A stretch of 57,471 nucleotides of DNA from Pseudomonadota bacterium (lineage in GTDB: Bacteria > Pseudomonadota > Gammaproteobacteria > Burkholderiales > Thiobacillaceae): the NCBI GenBank assembly GCA_021848725.1, contig JAJZTS010000010.1, positions 1 to 57,471 of the forward strand, read 5' to 3'. How positions within the stretch are numbered: the first letter of the stretch is position 1; each line of letters begins with the position of its first letter. The translations under genes were made by a program, and so were the position numbers. Below are positions 25,985 through 34,951 of this stretch, piece by piece. The notes beneath the pieces are model-generated. The model was not told the origin of the DNA and made no database searches. It saw only the letters and a program-made list of their open reading frames with translations.

Positions 25985-26062
25985 GGTGTCGGTGTAGGCA
26001 AATGCGGTTCAGGCATTAGCCTACACCGTAATCCGTTGCGTGTGGTTTAGCTGATTTTGTGG

Positions 26063-26902
26063 CTAGGCTGCGCTGCGCTTGTCGCGCTCAATGAGCGCGT
26101 AGGCCGAATGATTGTGAATGGATTCGAAGTTTTCCGACTCGACGACATAGGCGTCGATCCGCTCGTCCGCGTTCAAGGTGGCGGCGACGTCGCGTACGAT
26201 GTCCTCGACGAATTTCGGATTGTCATAGGCCCGCTCGGTGACGTATTTCTCGTCCGGCCGCTTGAGCAGGCCGTACAGTTCGCACGAGGCGTTGTCCTCG
26301 GCCATGCGCACGATGTCCTCGATCCAGACGAAGGTGTTGGTGCGGGCAGCGATGGTGATGTGCGAGCGCTGGTTGTGCGCGCCGTACTCGGAAATCTTCT
26401 TCGAGCAGGGGCACAGGCTGGTCACCGGCACCACGACCTTGGTGGTCTGGATGTAGCTGCCGTCCTTGATCTCGCCGATGAAGGTGACGTCGTAGTCGAT
26501 CAGGCTCTCGACCCCGGACACCGGGGCCTTCTTGTTGATGAAGTAGGGGAAGTTCATCTCGACGTGGCCGGACTCGGCCTCCAGCCGTTTCACGATCTGG
26601 CGCAGCATGTCCTCGAAGTTCTCGACCGAGATTTCGCGTTCGTAGCTGTTCAGGATCTCGACGAAGCGCGACATGTGCGTGCCCTTGAAGTGGTGCGGCA
26701 GGTACACGTACATATTGAAACTGGCGATGGTGTGCTGGACGCCGCCGTTCTTGTCGGCCACGCGCACGGGGTGGCGGATGGACTTGATGCCGACCTTGTC
26801 GATGGCGAGCTTGCGCGAGTCCGGGTAGTTCTGGACGTCGGCGATGGTTTCCTTGGTCGGGCAGGGGGCCGCGCTATTGCAAACGGCGTCACAAGTGCTC
26901 AT
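26063..26902 (-). CDS. folE2: GTP cyclohydrolase IB
   Basis: Zinc-independent type IB (FolE2/COG1469) enzyme making dihydroneopterin triphosphate from GTP for folate or queuosine-type pathways. 279 aa. Characteristic parts: [18 protein letters not shown] near the N-terminus, HMSRFVEIL, and the active-site region [20 protein letters not shown] with the key Cys. It has a credible own promoter (26931-26959), although it lies downstream of dxs on the same strand. In many bacteria folE2 backs up folE under zinc limitation; I see no clear Zur site. Confidence 0.95.
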   Translation of the reverse strand: MSTCDAVCNSAAPCPTKETIADVQNYPDSRKLAIDKVGIKSIRHPVRVADKNGGVQHTIASFNMYVYLPHHFKGTHMSRFVEILNSYEREISVENFEDMLRQIVKRLEAESGHVEMNFPYFINKKAPVSGVESLIDYDVTFIGEIKDGSYIQTTKVVVPVTSLCPCSKKISEYGAHNQRSHITIAARTNTFVWIEDIVRMAEDNASCELYGLLKRPDEKYVTERAYDNPKFVEDIVRDVAATLNADERIDAYVVESENFESIHNHSAYALIERDKRSAA

Positions 26903-26930
26903 GGCAAGAATCCTTGAAATCAGTGGCCCA

Positions 26931-26959
26931 AGTATAAGCCAGCGTAATAGTTGAGTAAA
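26931..26959 (-). promoter_or_regulatory. Sigma-70 promoter of folE2
   Basis: On the minus strand TTTACT (26959-26954) and TATACT (26936-26931) are separated by exactly 17 nt, starting transcription about 22 nt before the folE2 ATG. The -35 element directly abuts the dxs stop codon. Confidence 0.6.
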
Positions 26960-28801
26960 CTAGTCGGCTAATGTCTTTTTAATGGCGGTTTCAATCCCGC
27001 TGGCATCGAGCCCCACCCGGGCTAGCAGCACAGCCGGCTCGCCTTGCTCGACAAAGCGGTCGGGCAGGCCGAGGTGCAGGATCGGCTTGCTCAGGCCCAT
27101 CTCGGCCAGCGCCTCGGCCACGGCCTCGCCGGCGCCGCCGGCCACGGCGTTTTCTTCCACGGTGACCAAGAGCTCGTGGGTTTGGGCCAGGGTCTGGATC
27201 AGATCGCGGTCGAGCGGTTTGACGAAGCGCATGTCGGCCACGGTGGCATCCAACTGGTCCGCCGCGGCCAGGGCGGCAGCAACCGGCGCGCCGAAGGCGA
27301 GGATCGCGATCTTACTGCCCTCGCGCCGGAGTGTGCCCTTGCCGATGGGCAGGCCGTCGAGGTCACCGGCGAGCTTGGCGCCCGGGCCGGTGCCTCGGGG
27401 GTAACGCACGGCGCTGGGGCCGTCGTGGCGATAGGCCGTGCTCAGCAGTCGGCGGCACTCGGCCTCGTCCGACGGGGCGGCGATCAGCAGGTTCGGCACG
27501 CAGCGCAGGAAGGACAGGTCGAAGGCCCCGGCATGGGTCGGGCCGTCGGCGCCGACCAGGCCGGCGCGGTCGATGGCCAGCAGTACCGGCAGGTTCTGCA
27601 AGGCGATGTCGTGGATGAGTTGGTCGTAGGCGCGTTGCAGGAAGGTGGAGTAGATCGCCACCACCGGCTTCAGGCCCTCGCAGGCCAGGCCGGCGGCATA
27701 GGTCAGCGCGTGCTGTTCGGCGATGCCGACATCGAAATAGCGCTCGGGGAATTGCTCGGCGAAGCGGGTCAGCCCGGAGCCCTCGCACATGGCCGGGGTG
27801 ATGCCGACCAGCTTGGGGTCGGCGGCAGCCATGTCCACCAGCCAGTCGCCGAAGATCTGGGTGTAGCTTGGCTGGCCGCCGGCCTTGGTGCTGATGCCGA
27901 GGTCGGGGTCGAACTTGCCGACGCCGTGATAGCCGAGCGGATTGGCCTCGGCCGGCTGATAGCCCTTGCCCTTCTGGGTGACCACATGCAGGAACTGCGG
28001 CCCGGTCAGTTGCCTGAGGTTGGACAGCGTCGCGGTCAGGGTGTCGAGGTTATGGCCGTCGATCGGGCCCAGGTAGTTGAAGCCGAATTCCTCGAACAGC
28101 GTGCCGGGCATGACCATGCCCTTCATGTGTTCCTCGGCCTTTTTGGCCAGTTCGTGGATGGCCGGCAGGCCGGCCAGCAGTTTCTCGCCCTGGCGGCGCA
28201 TGCTGTTGTAGACCCGGCCGGACAGCAGGCGGGTAAGGTAGGACGACAGCGCGCCGACGTTGGGCGAGATCGACATCTCGTTGTCGTTCAGGATGACCAG
28301 CAGGTTGGCGTCCATCGCGCCGGCGTTGTTCAGGGCCTCGAAGGCCATGCCGGCGCTCATCGCGCCGTCGCCGATCACCGCGACGCAGCGGCGGTCTTCG
28401 CCCTTGAGTTTGGCGGCGGCGGCCATGCCCAACGCGGCCGAGATCGAGGTGCTGGAATGGCCGGCGATGAAGGCGTCGTATTCGCTCTCCTCGCGCTTGG
28501 TGAAACCGCATAGGCCGTCGGTCTGGCGCAACGTCCCCATGCGCGCGCGCCGGCCGGTCAGGATCTTGTGGACATAGGTCTGGTGGCCGACGTCCCATAC
28601 GATGCGGTCGTTCGGCGTGTCGTAGACCGTGTGCAAGGCGAGGGTCAGCTCGACCACGCCCAGGTTGGAGGCGAGGTGGCCGCCGGTCTTGGACACCGAG
28701 TCGATCATAAAGGCGCGGACCTCGCCGGCCAGTTCCTTCAGCTCGGCGCGCGATAGGGCCTTCAGGTCGGCCGGCGAATCGATGTGTTCGAGTAGGCTCA
28801 A
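26960..28801 (-). CDS. dxs: 1-deoxy-D-xylulose-5-phosphate synthase
   Basis: Thiamine-diphosphate enzyme joining pyruvate and glyceraldehyde 3-phosphate, the entry to the MEP isoprenoid pathway. 613 aa. Landmarks: [30 protein letters not shown], the ThDP motif [20 protein letters not shown], and the transketolase-like [14 protein letters not shown] and [16 protein letters not shown]. The start codon is TTG (28801), overlapping the ispA stop in a TTGA, with GAGAG as ribosome site. The resulting [16 protein letters not shown] is the family N-terminus. Operon xseB-ispA-dxs. Confidence 0.97.
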   Translation of the reverse strand: MSLLEHIDSPADLKALSRAELKELAGEVRAFMIDSVSKTGGHLASNLGVVELTLALHTVYDTPNDRIVWDVGHQTYVHKILTGRRARMGTLRQTDGLCGFTKREESEYDAFIAGHSSTSISAALGMAAAAKLKGEDRRCVAVIGDGAMSAGMAFEALNNAGAMDANLLVILNDNEMSISPNVGALSSYLTRLLSGRVYNSMRRQGEKLLAGLPAIHELAKKAEEHMKGMVMPGTLFEEFGFNYLGPIDGHNLDTLTATLSNLRQLTGPQFLHVVTQKGKGYQPAEANPLGYHGVGKFDPDLGISTKAGGQPSYTQIFGDWLVDMAAADPKLVGITPAMCEGSGLTRFAEQFPERYFDVGIAEQHALTYAAGLACEGLKPVVAIYSTFLQRAYDQLIHDIALQNLPVLLAIDRAGLVGADGPTHAGAFDLSFLRCVPNLLIAAPSDEAECRRLLSTAYRHDGPSAVRYPRGTGPGAKLAGDLDGLPIGKGTLRREGSKIAILAFGAPVAAALAAADQLDATVADMRFVKPLDRDLIQTLAQTHELLVTVEENAVAGGAGEAVAEALAEMGLSKPILHLGLPDRFVEQGEPAVLLARVGLDASGIETAIKKTLAD

Positions 28802-29688
28802 TACGATCTCTCAACGATGAAGCGGGCGATGTCGGCCAGGCGCTGGCCGCGCGGGCCGAAATGGTCGGCCGCGGCGACGGCGTCGTCGACCAGTTCCCGG
28901 GCGTAGGCGCGGGCGTCCTTGGCCGGCATCAGAGTGAGGTAGGTGGCCTTGCCCTGGGCCGCGTCCTTGCCCGCGGTCTTGCCCAGGGTGGCGGTGCTGG
29001 CCTCGGCATCGAGCACGTCGTCCATCACCTGGAAGGCGAGGCCGATGCACTTGGCATAGTGTTCGAGCTTGGCGCGGGCGCTTGGTTCCAGCTGGCCGCC
29101 GGTCAAGGCGCCGAGTAAAACTGCAGCGCGGATCAGGGCGCCGGTCTTGTGGATGTGCATGAACTCCAGCTCGGCCAATTCCAGTCGCTGGCCGGTGCTG
29201 GCCAGATCGACCGCCTGGCCGCCGCACATGCCGCGCGAGCCGGTGGCCTGGGCCAGCAGGTGCAGCATCTCGACCTGCGCGGCCGGATCGGGATGGCTGC
29301 CGGGCGCGGCGAGAATCTCGAAGGCCAGGCTTTGCAGCGCATCGCCGACCAATAGGGCGGTGGCTTGGTCGTAATGGACATGACAGGTCGGTTTGCCCCG
29401 GCGCAGATCGTCGTCGTCCATGCACGGCATGTCGTCGTGGGTGAGCGAGTAGACGTGGATCAGCTCGACTGCGCAGGCGGCGGGTTCGACCCCCTCGGTG
29501 CGGCTACCGACGGCTTCGCCGGCGGCAAAGGCGAGCATGGGCCGGATGCGCTTGCCACCGCCCAGGCTGACATAGCGCATGGCCTCGTGCAGCCGCTCGG
29601 GTGCAATGGTCGAAGCAGGCAGGTAACGGGCCAGTGCCGCCTCGGTGCGTTCCTGGGCGTGCTTGGCCCAGGCGGCGAAGCTAGTCAT
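28798..29688 (-). CDS. ispA: Farnesyl diphosphate synthase
   Basis: Short-chain all-trans prenyl synthase condensing IPP with DMAPP and GPP. 296 aa. The first aspartate-rich motif [14 protein letters not shown] and the second DDVLD are present, as is [10 protein letters not shown]. It lies between xseB (8-bp overlap) and dxs (4-bp overlap), the conserved proteobacterial isoprenoid operon. Confidence 0.96.
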   Translation of the reverse strand: MTSFAAWAKHAQERTEAALARYLPASTIAPERLHEAMRYVSLGGGKRIRPMLAFAAGEAVGSRTEGVEPAACAVELIHVYSLTHDDMPCMDDDDLRRGKPTCHVHYDQATALLVGDALQSLAFEILAAPGSHPDPAAQVEMLHLLAQATGSRGMCGGQAVDLASTGQRLELAELEFMHIHKTGALIRAAVLLGALTGGQLEPSARAKLEHYAKCIGLAFQVMDDVLDAEASTATLGKTAGKDAAQGKATYLTLMPAKDARAYARELVDDAVAAADHFGPRGQRLADIARFIVERSY

Positions 29689-29926
29689 CGTTGCCGCTCT
29701 CTGGCTGGAAGTCTTTCAGATTGCCGCCTTCGAGCATTTTCACTTGTTGTTCGGCCGCGCTGAGTTTTTGCTGGCAGAAGGCGGTGAGCTCGACGCCGCG
29801 CTTGTAGGCGGCAAGCGAATCTTCCAGCGGCAGTTGGCCGGACTCCATGCGTTCGACCAGGCCTTCCAACTCGGCTAGGGCGCTTTCGAAGTCCTTGGGT
29901 GGAGTGGTCTTGCCGGGCTTGCTCAT
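29681..29926 (-). CDS. xseB: Exodeoxyribonuclease VII small subunit
   Basis: Small subunit of ExoVII, which degrades single-stranded DNA. 81 aa. FESALAELEGLVERMESGQLPLEDSLAAYKRGVEL is the conserved two-helix core. It overlaps ispA by 8 bp. xseA is not in the window. Confidence 0.93.
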   Translation of the reverse strand: MSKPGKTTPPKDFESALAELEGLVERMESGQLPLEDSLAAYKRGVELTAFCQQKLSAAEQQVKMLEGGNLKDFQPESGNDD

Positions 29927-30049
29927 CGGCGTCTATGGTTGGGCGGTGGAAACCGTGAATATTAGCCGATGGGCGCCGGGCCCTTCAAATCCGATCAGCG
30001 CTAGGGGTTTGGTTTAACAGCGATATTCATCGCCGAATCGGCTTGCCCC

Positions 30050-30081
30050 GGGGGGGGGAGGGGGGCATAATCCCCTCCCCC
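30050..30081. repeat. G9-A-G6 tract and hairpin upstream of the Rieske gene
   Basis: A run of nine G, one A and six G (30050-30065) is followed by CATAAT and CCCCTCCCCC (30072-30081), able to pair as a strong hairpin ending about 33 nt before the ATG at 30115. The G tract could slip or fold alternatively. The gap 29927-30114 holds no gene. Confidence 0.6.
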
Positions 30082-30114
30082 TTAGATAAACGAATTCCTG
30101 ATTGGGAATGGGCC

Positions 30115-31221
30115 ATGTCCGACCTGACAAGCGCTTCTGTTCTCACGAATACCAGTCCGGCCCTGTCCGTGGATTGGTACTTCGACCCGAAGATCTACGC
30201 GTTGGAGATGCAACTGCTGTTCCAGCAGGGGCCGGGCTATGTCGGCCATGAGCTGATGGTGCCAGGCCTGGGCGACTACCAGGTGCTCGACTGGCTGAAC
30301 GGCGGTGGCAAGATGCTGGTGCGCAACGGCGGGGGGGTCGAGCTGCTGTCCAACGTCTGCCGCCATCGCCAGGCACTGATGCTCAAGGGCCACGGCAATG
30401 CGCAGAACATCGTCTGCCCGTTCCATCGCTGGACCTACGGCCTGGACGGCCAGCTCAAGGGCGCGCCGCACTTCCCGAACAATCCCTGCCTGCACCTGAA
30501 CAAGAGCCCGTTGCAGTCCTGGCATGGCTTGTTGTTCAACGGCCGGCGCGACGTGCGGATGGATCTGGCCGGCATGGCGACCGCGGCCGACCTCGACTTC
30601 TCCGGCTACGTCTATCACCACACGGTGGTCACCCAGTACAACTTCAACTGGAAGACCTTCATCGAGGTTTACCTCGAGGACTACCACGTCGTGCCCTATC
30701 ACCCGGGCCTGGGCAACTTCGTCAACTGCGACGACCTGCGCTGGGAATACGGCGAGTGGTTCTCGGTGCAGACTGTGGGCGTGAACAACCACTTGGCCCG
30801 CGCCGGCAGCCCGGTCTACGGCCAGTGGCACGAACAGGTGAAGCGCTATTACCAAGGCAAGGCGCCGGCGCACGGCGCGATCTGGCTGACCTATTACCCG
30901 AACATCATGGTCGAGTGGTATCCGCACACGCTGGTGGTGTCGCACATCATCCCGACCGGCATCGAGTCCTGCCTCAATGTGGTCGAGTATTACTACCCCG
31001 AGGACATCGCCCTGTTCGAGCCCGAGTTCGTCGCGGCCGAGCAGGCGGCCTATCGCGAGACCGCGGTCGAGGACGACGACATCTGCTACGGCATGCACAA
31101 CGGGCGCCGCGCCCTGTACGAACAGGGCATTAGTCAGGCCGGGCCGTACCAGTCGCCGATGGAAGACGGCATGGTCCACTTCCACGAGTTCCTGCGGCAG
31201 AAGATCGGGCCGCATCTTTAA
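30115..31221 (+). CDS. Rieske non-heme iron oxygenase, alpha-subunit type
   Basis: 368 aa aromatic-ring-hydroxylating-oxygenase-like protein. The Rieske [2Fe-2S] ligands are C82-x-H84 (CRHR) and C101-x2-H104 (CPFH). The catalytic iron ligands lie in the EDYHVVPYH segment (H191, H196). The substrate is unknown, and no ferredoxin, reductase or beta-subunit gene is adjacent, so it must use electron carriers encoded elsewhere. The ATG at 30115 begins MSDLTSASVLTNTSPALSVDWYF; the open frame continues upstream through the G tract without support. A good terminator follows. Confidence 0.9.
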   Translation: MSDLTSASVLTNTSPALSVDWYFDPKIYALEMQLLFQQGPGYVGHELMVPGLGDYQVLDWLNGGGKMLVRNGGGVELLSNVCRHRQALMLKGHGNAQNIVCPFHRWTYGLDGQLKGAPHFPNNPCLHLNKSPLQSWHGLLFNGRRDVRMDLAGMATAADLDFSGYVYHHTVVTQYNFNWKTFIEVYLEDYHVVPYHPGLGNFVNCDDLRWEYGEWFSVQTVGVNNHLARAGSPVYGQWHEQVKRYYQGKAPAHGAIWLTYYPNIMVEWYPHTLVVSHIIPTGIESCLNVVEYYYPEDIALFEPEFVAAEQAAYRETAVEDDDICYGMHNGRRALYEQGISQAGPYQSPMEDGMVHFHEFLRQKIGPHL

Positions 31222-31224
31222 GCC

Positions 31225-31248
31225 AAGGCCGCCAAGCGCGGCCTTTTT
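31225..31248 (+). terminator. Intrinsic terminator of the Rieske gene
   Basis: Perfect 8-bp stem AAGGCCGC/GCGGCCTT with a 5-nt loop, followed by TTT, 4 bp after the stop codon. Confidence 0.85.
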
Positions 31249-31280
31249 CTTACTTTTGCGCTTTATGGCCTGCGATTAGA

Positions 31281-32906
31281 ATGGCCCGCATGCGTTCCCT
31301 ATTCTCTTTTCTCGTCTTGATCTGCTTGGCCTTGCCGGCGCACGCGGTGGACGACCCCGGCATGGCCGCGCGCCTGGTTGCCGCCGGCGCGCCCGACCTG
31401 GCGATGCAGCTCGCCCATACCGCTTTGCAAGACCAGCAGGCCGATTCGGCATGGCGCGATGTGTATTGGTCGGCGGCGAGTCAAAGCCGGCAACGGCCGG
31501 ATTTGGCCATGCCCCCCCCGCGCAGGCGGGCGGAGCCAGCGGCCTGGATCGGTTATCACCTGGCCTTGGCCGACCAGGCCGCTGCGCGGCAAGACTGGCT
31601 GGTCGCTCGGGCACATTGGGCGCAGGTGCTTTGGCGCGAAGGCGTGGCACCAGCGGCCCGGCACCGCGCGCAGGCGGGCATTGCGCAAAGCTGGCTCGCA
31701 ATTGGACAGATCGAGCAAAGCCCCGAGGTGGTCAATCCAGTCATGTTGCGTTTTTTGCGCGATGAGCCGGGGCAGAGCCTGTTGGCCGAGTGGGCGGCGC
31801 TGCGTCTACTCGATGCGCGCCAGCCGAAAGCCGCCTTGGAACTGCTCGATGCCCTGGCGGCGAACAGCCCTCTGCGCCTATTGGCGCAATATCGGCTGGA
31901 ACGGGTGCCGCCGGAAAAGGTGGAAAAACAGCTGCGTGCCCAGGCTCAAGGGCCGACACCGGCGATGGCGTGGCAGGGGCTGCGTCGTTTGGCCGAGGAT
32001 AGGAATGACGTTGCGCTCAAGGTGGAGAGTTTGGAATACCTGGTGGCTGTGGAGCCGGTGTGGGGCCGCAATGCGCTCGATCTCTGGCGGGCCTATTTCG
32101 CATTGGCGGAGGCGACCGCCAACCGCCAGCAATGGCTCGTCGGCATGGATGCCGTGTGGCTGGCACAGGCGAAGGCACGGCTGACGCGGTCGCCGCACGA
32201 GGCTCGGGCCTTGTTGGCATGGTTGGCAAACCGGGGGGGCGATGAACGGTTGCGCATTCAGGCGCAGGAGGCGCTGGCCGATAGCCTGGGGACGCTGGCA
32301 CCCCGGGTGTTGGGCGATGCGCCGTTTGCGCTGCCGCGCATGACCGAAACGCTACGCTATCGCCTGGGTAAGCAGGCGCTCGCGGCCGGCGATGTCGCGC
32401 TGGCGGCAGGCTGGTGGGAAGGCGTGGGCGCAACGGCCTCGGCGCTGCCGGCGCGTGCGTGGTATCTGCAGCAGGCCGAGATCAATACCCAGGTCCATCA
32501 CGGTGCGCGTGCGCTCGAATGGCTGACGCTGGCATTGGCGCTGCGCGAGCCGATGACCGATGCGGAGACCAAGTCGGTGCTGGCCCAGGCCAATGCCTTG
32601 TTGCGTCAGGGGTATGTCGATGGCGTGGATCGCATCGCGCGCCAGCTTTTCGTCTATGCATTTCCTGCCAATTTGCGCGGGGTCTGGGACTTGCGCGGGG
32701 CAGTGGCCGAACGGCGTGGCCGCTGGGCCGAGGCGGCGGCGCATTATTTGTTGTCCGCCGCCGACGCCTCGGACAATCAGGCCCTGCTTGCACGCAATCA
32801 CGCCGCCCGCGATTTGGAGCGCGCCGGCCTGATCGACGATGTCGTGCGGCAGGATGCCATGCTCAGGGCGGCCCAAGATGGCTCCGGCAATGACGCCGAG
32901 CGCTGA
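31281..32906 (+). CDS. Secreted alpha-helical repeat (TPR-like) protein, 541 aa
   Basis: Not a named family that I recognise. A signal peptide is evident (MRSLFSFLVLICLALPAHA, cleavage about residue 22). The rest is entirely helical with Ala/Leu/Trp-rich pairs of helices of TPR type (for example RAWYLQQAEINTQVHHGARALEWLTLALAL; RGRWAEAAAHYLLSAADASDNQALLARN), suggesting a periplasmic scaffold. The start may be 31281 or the ATG at 31290. A C8 homopolymer (31512-31519) lies inside the coding sequence (MPPPRRR); reading frames on both sides look consistent. The end overlaps the next gene. Confidence 0.78.
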   Translation: MARMRSLFSFLVLICLALPAHAVDDPGMAARLVAAGAPDLAMQLAHTALQDQQADSAWRDVYWSAASQSRQRPDLAMPPPRRRAEPAAWIGYHLALADQAAARQDWLVARAHWAQVLWREGVAPAARHRAQAGIAQSWLAIGQIEQSPEVVNPVMLRFLRDEPGQSLLAEWAALRLLDARQPKAALELLDALAANSPLRLLAQYRLERVPPEKVEKQLRAQAQGPTPAMAWQGLRRLAEDRNDVALKVESLEYLVAVEPVWGRNALDLWRAYFALAEATANRQQWLVGMDAVWLAQAKARLTRSPHEARALLAWLANRGGDERLRIQAQEALADSLGTLAPRVLGDAPFALPRMTETLRYRLGKQALAAGDVALAAGWWEGVGATASALPARAWYLQQAEINTQVHHGARALEWLTLALALREPMTDAETKSVLAQANALLRQGYVDGVDRIARQLFVYAFPANLRGVWDLRGAVAERRGRWAEAAAHYLLSAADASDNQALLARNHAARDLERAGLIDDVVRQDAMLRAAQDGSGNDAER

Positions 32907-33366
32907 TTACAGCGCCTGTTTGGCCTTGCCGTGCGCGGTGCTGGGCGTGCGGATTGCCGCGCGCAGCTTGACCGGCCTCGAACTGCTGCCGGCCGATACA
33001 CCGAGCTGGGCTTCGGATGACGTCTTGGTCGCCGCCGTGGCCGAGCAGTTACAGGCCTATCTGGCCGACCCGGCCCATCGTTTCGATCTACCCATTCGCT
33101 TGCAGGGTACACCGTTCCGGCAGCGGGTATGGCAAGCGCTGATGCAGATACCGGTCGGCGAAACGCGCAGCTATGGCGAGCTCGCCCGGCACTTGGGATC
33201 GAGCGCGCGTGCGGTGGGCCAGGCCCTGGGTGACAACCCGCTGCCGATCATCGTGCCCTGCCACCGGGTGGTGTCGAGTGCGGGCTTAGGCGGCTTCAAT
33301 CATCACGCAGCGGGGGCCGCCATCGAGATCAAGCGCTGGCTATTGCGGCATGAGCACGCGATCTAA
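32890..33366 (+). CDS. ogt: Methylated-DNA-[protein]-cysteine S-methyltransferase
   Basis: Suicide repair protein removing O6-alkylguanine. The active-site Cys is in IIVPCHRVVSS, with the HTH-like GETRSYGELARHLGSSARAVGQALGDNP before it and GLGGFNH after it. 158 aa from the ATG at 32890, which overlaps the preceding gene by 17 bp. An in-frame ATG at 32878 would add four residues and is equally possible. There is no N-terminal Ada regulatory domain, so Ogt type. It overlaps xerD at its 3' end by 17 bp. Confidence 0.92.
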   Translation: MTPSADYSACLALPCAVLGVRIAARSLTGLELLPADTPSWASDDVLVAAVAEQLQAYLADPAHRFDLPIRLQGTPFRQRVWQALMQIPVGETRSYGELARHLGSSARAVGQALGDNPLPIIVPCHRVVSSAGLGGFNHHAAGAAIEIKRWLLRHEHAI

Positions 33367-34318
33367 CACATCGGCGCGCAGCGCAACCATGCCCCGCTCT
33401 CCCGCGAGCGGGGGAGAGTTAGGAGAGAGGGCGCAATCCCAACTCGACAGCTTTTGCGATGCCCTCTGGCTGGAAGATGGTTTGTCGCAGCGTACGCTGG
33501 AAAGTTATCGCCGCGACCTCGCGCAATTCTTTGCTTGGCTGAACGAACGTGGCAGCGATCCGCTTGCGGCCGGCAAGGCTGATATTGAGCAATTCCTTGC
33601 CCACCGCACTTTGGGTCAAGGCGTGGCGGCGCGCAGTTTGGCGCGCCAGCTCTCGGCCTTGAAGCGTTTTTATCGCCACTGCCTGCGCGAAGGCCGTAAG
33701 GCGGATGACCCGACCCTGACCATCGAACCGCCGCGACTGCCGCGTGCGTTGCCCAAGAGCCTGACCGAGGCGGATGTCGAGGCCTTGCTCGATGCGCCGG
33801 CTGCCGAGACCGCCTTGGGCCTGCGCGACCGGGCGATGCTGGAGCTGTTGTACGCTGCCGGTTTTCGCGTGACGGAACTGGTGCAGTTGCCTATGGCGGC
33901 AGTGAGCCTGGACATGGGCGTGGTGCGCATCTTCGGCAAAGGCTCGAAGGAACGCTTGGTGCCGGTCGGCGAGGTGGCGTTGGATTGGCTCAGCCGCTAT
34001 CTGAAGACGGCACGCCCCGAATTGCTCGGCCGACGAGCGAGCGATGCCTTGTTTGTGACTGCGCGCGGTGGCCCGATGACGCGGCAGGCCTTCTGGTACT
34101 TGATCAAACGCTATGCCCTGCAGGCCGGTGTGCGGGTCGCGCTGTCGCCGCATACCCTGCGCCACGCCTTCGCCACGCATCTGCTGAATCACGGTGCCGA
34201 CCTGCGCGTGGTGCAGATGCTATTGGGCCACGCCGATATCTCGACCACCCAGATCTATACCCATGTCGCACGCGAGCGGTTGAAGCAATTGCATGCGCAG
34301 CATCATCCACGCGGATGA
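33350..34318 (+). CDS. xerD: Tyrosine recombinase XerD
   Basis: Site-specific recombinase resolving chromosome dimers at dif together with XerC. Catalytic residues are visible: Arg in AAGFRVTELVQL, Lys in GKGSKERLVPV, HTLRH, the second His in LLGHADISTTQIYTHV, and the Tyr in that segment. The SAM-like N-terminal DNA-binding domain begins near DSFCDALWLEDGLSQRTLESYRRDL. 322 aa, about 25 more than usual. The extra N-terminal residues are encoded by a REP-like hairpin at 33392-33427, so the true start may differ. Starts inside ogt. Confidence 0.93.
   Translation: MSTRSNTSARSATMPRSPASGGELGERAQSQLDSFCDALWLEDGLSQRTLESYRRDLAQFFAWLNERGSDPLAAGKADIEQFLAHRTLGQGVAARSLARQLSALKRFYRHCLREGRKADDPTLTIEPPRLPRALPKSLTEADVEALLDAPAAETALGLRDRAMLELLYAAGFRVTELVQLPMAAVSLDMGVVRIFGKGSKERLVPVGEVALDWLSRYLKTARPELLGRRASDALFVTARGGPMTRQAFWYLIKRYALQAGVRVALSPHTLRHAFATHLLNHGADLRVVQMLLGHADISTTQIYTHVARERLKQLHAQHHPRG
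33392..33427. repeat. REP-like half element at the xerD 5' end
   Basis: CTCTCCC (33397-33403) and GGGAGAG (33412-33418) form a hairpin within CCCCGCTCTCCCGCGAGCGG and its flank, followed by AGGAGAGAGGGCG. It belongs to the same repeat style as the element inside mobB (13119-13228). It encodes the atypical residues MPRSPASGGELGERA of the XerD N-terminus. Confidence 0.7.
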
Positions 34319-34456
34319 GGACGGTGGCGGCCATGTTTTATTCCGCGCCGCCTGAAAAATATTTTGTTGGAATAATTGTCGCCGCTGGGGCATCTTTATC
34401 CACTGCAGGGCGTTTTGTGTTTCTGCGACGATAAACCTTATTCAGGAGACCCAACG

Positions 34457-34912
34457 ATGAAGCGAGCATTGCGTGTGTTGATGGTGGTGGCCAGCACTTT
34501 GGCCTGTGTCGGTCTGGTCCAGCCGGTCGAGGCGGCGCAGAAGGCGGCCAAGCAAAAGGCCCCGGACGATATGGCCAAGGTCGTCATCCAGGTCAGCGAT
34601 AACGACCCGGGCAAATGGAACTTGGCGCTCAACAATGCCAAGAACGTCCAGGAAGATTACGGCAAGGACAAGGTGAAAATCGAGATCGTGGCCTATGGCC
34701 CGGGGCTGGGTATGCTCAAGCTCGACTCCGCCGTGGCGGGGCGGGTTTCCGAAGCATCGGCCGATGGCATCGCGATGATTGCGTGCGAGAACACCATGCG
34801 CAAACAGAAACTGAGCCAGGCCGACATGTTGCCGGGGATCGGTTTCGTGAAATCGGGTGTGCCCGAACTGATGCAAAAGCAGAAAGAAGGCTACGCCTAC
34901 ATTCGTCCGTAA
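34457..34912 (+). CDS. Periplasmic DsrE-like protein, 151 aa
   Basis: DsrE/F-fold protein with a Sec signal peptide (MKRALRVLMVVASTLACVGL, cleavage near VEA/AQ at about residue 27). The core VVIQVSDNDPGKWNLALNNAKNVQ, IEIVAYGPGLGML and MIACENTMRKQKL carries a Cys at the position where DsrE-like proteins often have one. Cytoplasmic DsrE proteins handle sulfur transfer; exported relatives of this type are common but uncharacterised. The ATG at 34457 follows a CAGGAGA site. A terminator separates it from the convergent TauE/SafE gene, hinting at a sulfur-compound context. Confidence 0.85.
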   Translation: MKRALRVLMVVASTLACVGLVQPVEAAQKAAKQKAPDDMAKVVIQVSDNDPGKWNLALNNAKNVQEDYGKDKVKIEIVAYGPGLGMLKLDSAVAGRVSEASADGIAMIACENTMRKQKLSQADMLPGIGFVKSGVPELMQKQKEGYAYIRP

Positions 34913-34919
34913 GCGGGAT

Positions 34920-34945
34920 GGGGCGGCGCGCAAGCCGCCCCTTTT
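34920..34945. terminator. Bidirectional terminator between dsrE-like and tauE-like genes
   Basis: Perfect 8-bp stem GGGGCGGC/GCCGCCCC with a 6-nt loop, followed by TTTT, 7 bp after the dsrE-like stop and 6 bp before the convergent gene end. Confidence 0.85.
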
Positions 34946-34951
34946 ATCGAA

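Noticed and set aside
27044-28513. Open frame of 489 codons opposite dxs
   Set aside because: dxs is certain on the other strand and the plus-strand product is a low-complexity Gly/Val/Gln/His-rich shadow.
33350-34318. Integrase of a genomic island
   Set aside because: The recombinase has the XerD pattern and housekeeping neighbours, with no phage or transposon genes nearby. It is also 10 kb from the tRNA-adjacent cluster.
34363-34380. Fourth sigma-54 site upstream of the DsrE-like gene
   Set aside because: GG and GC are 12 nt apart (TTGGAATAATTGTCGCC), but neither half matches TGGCAC or TTGC well.
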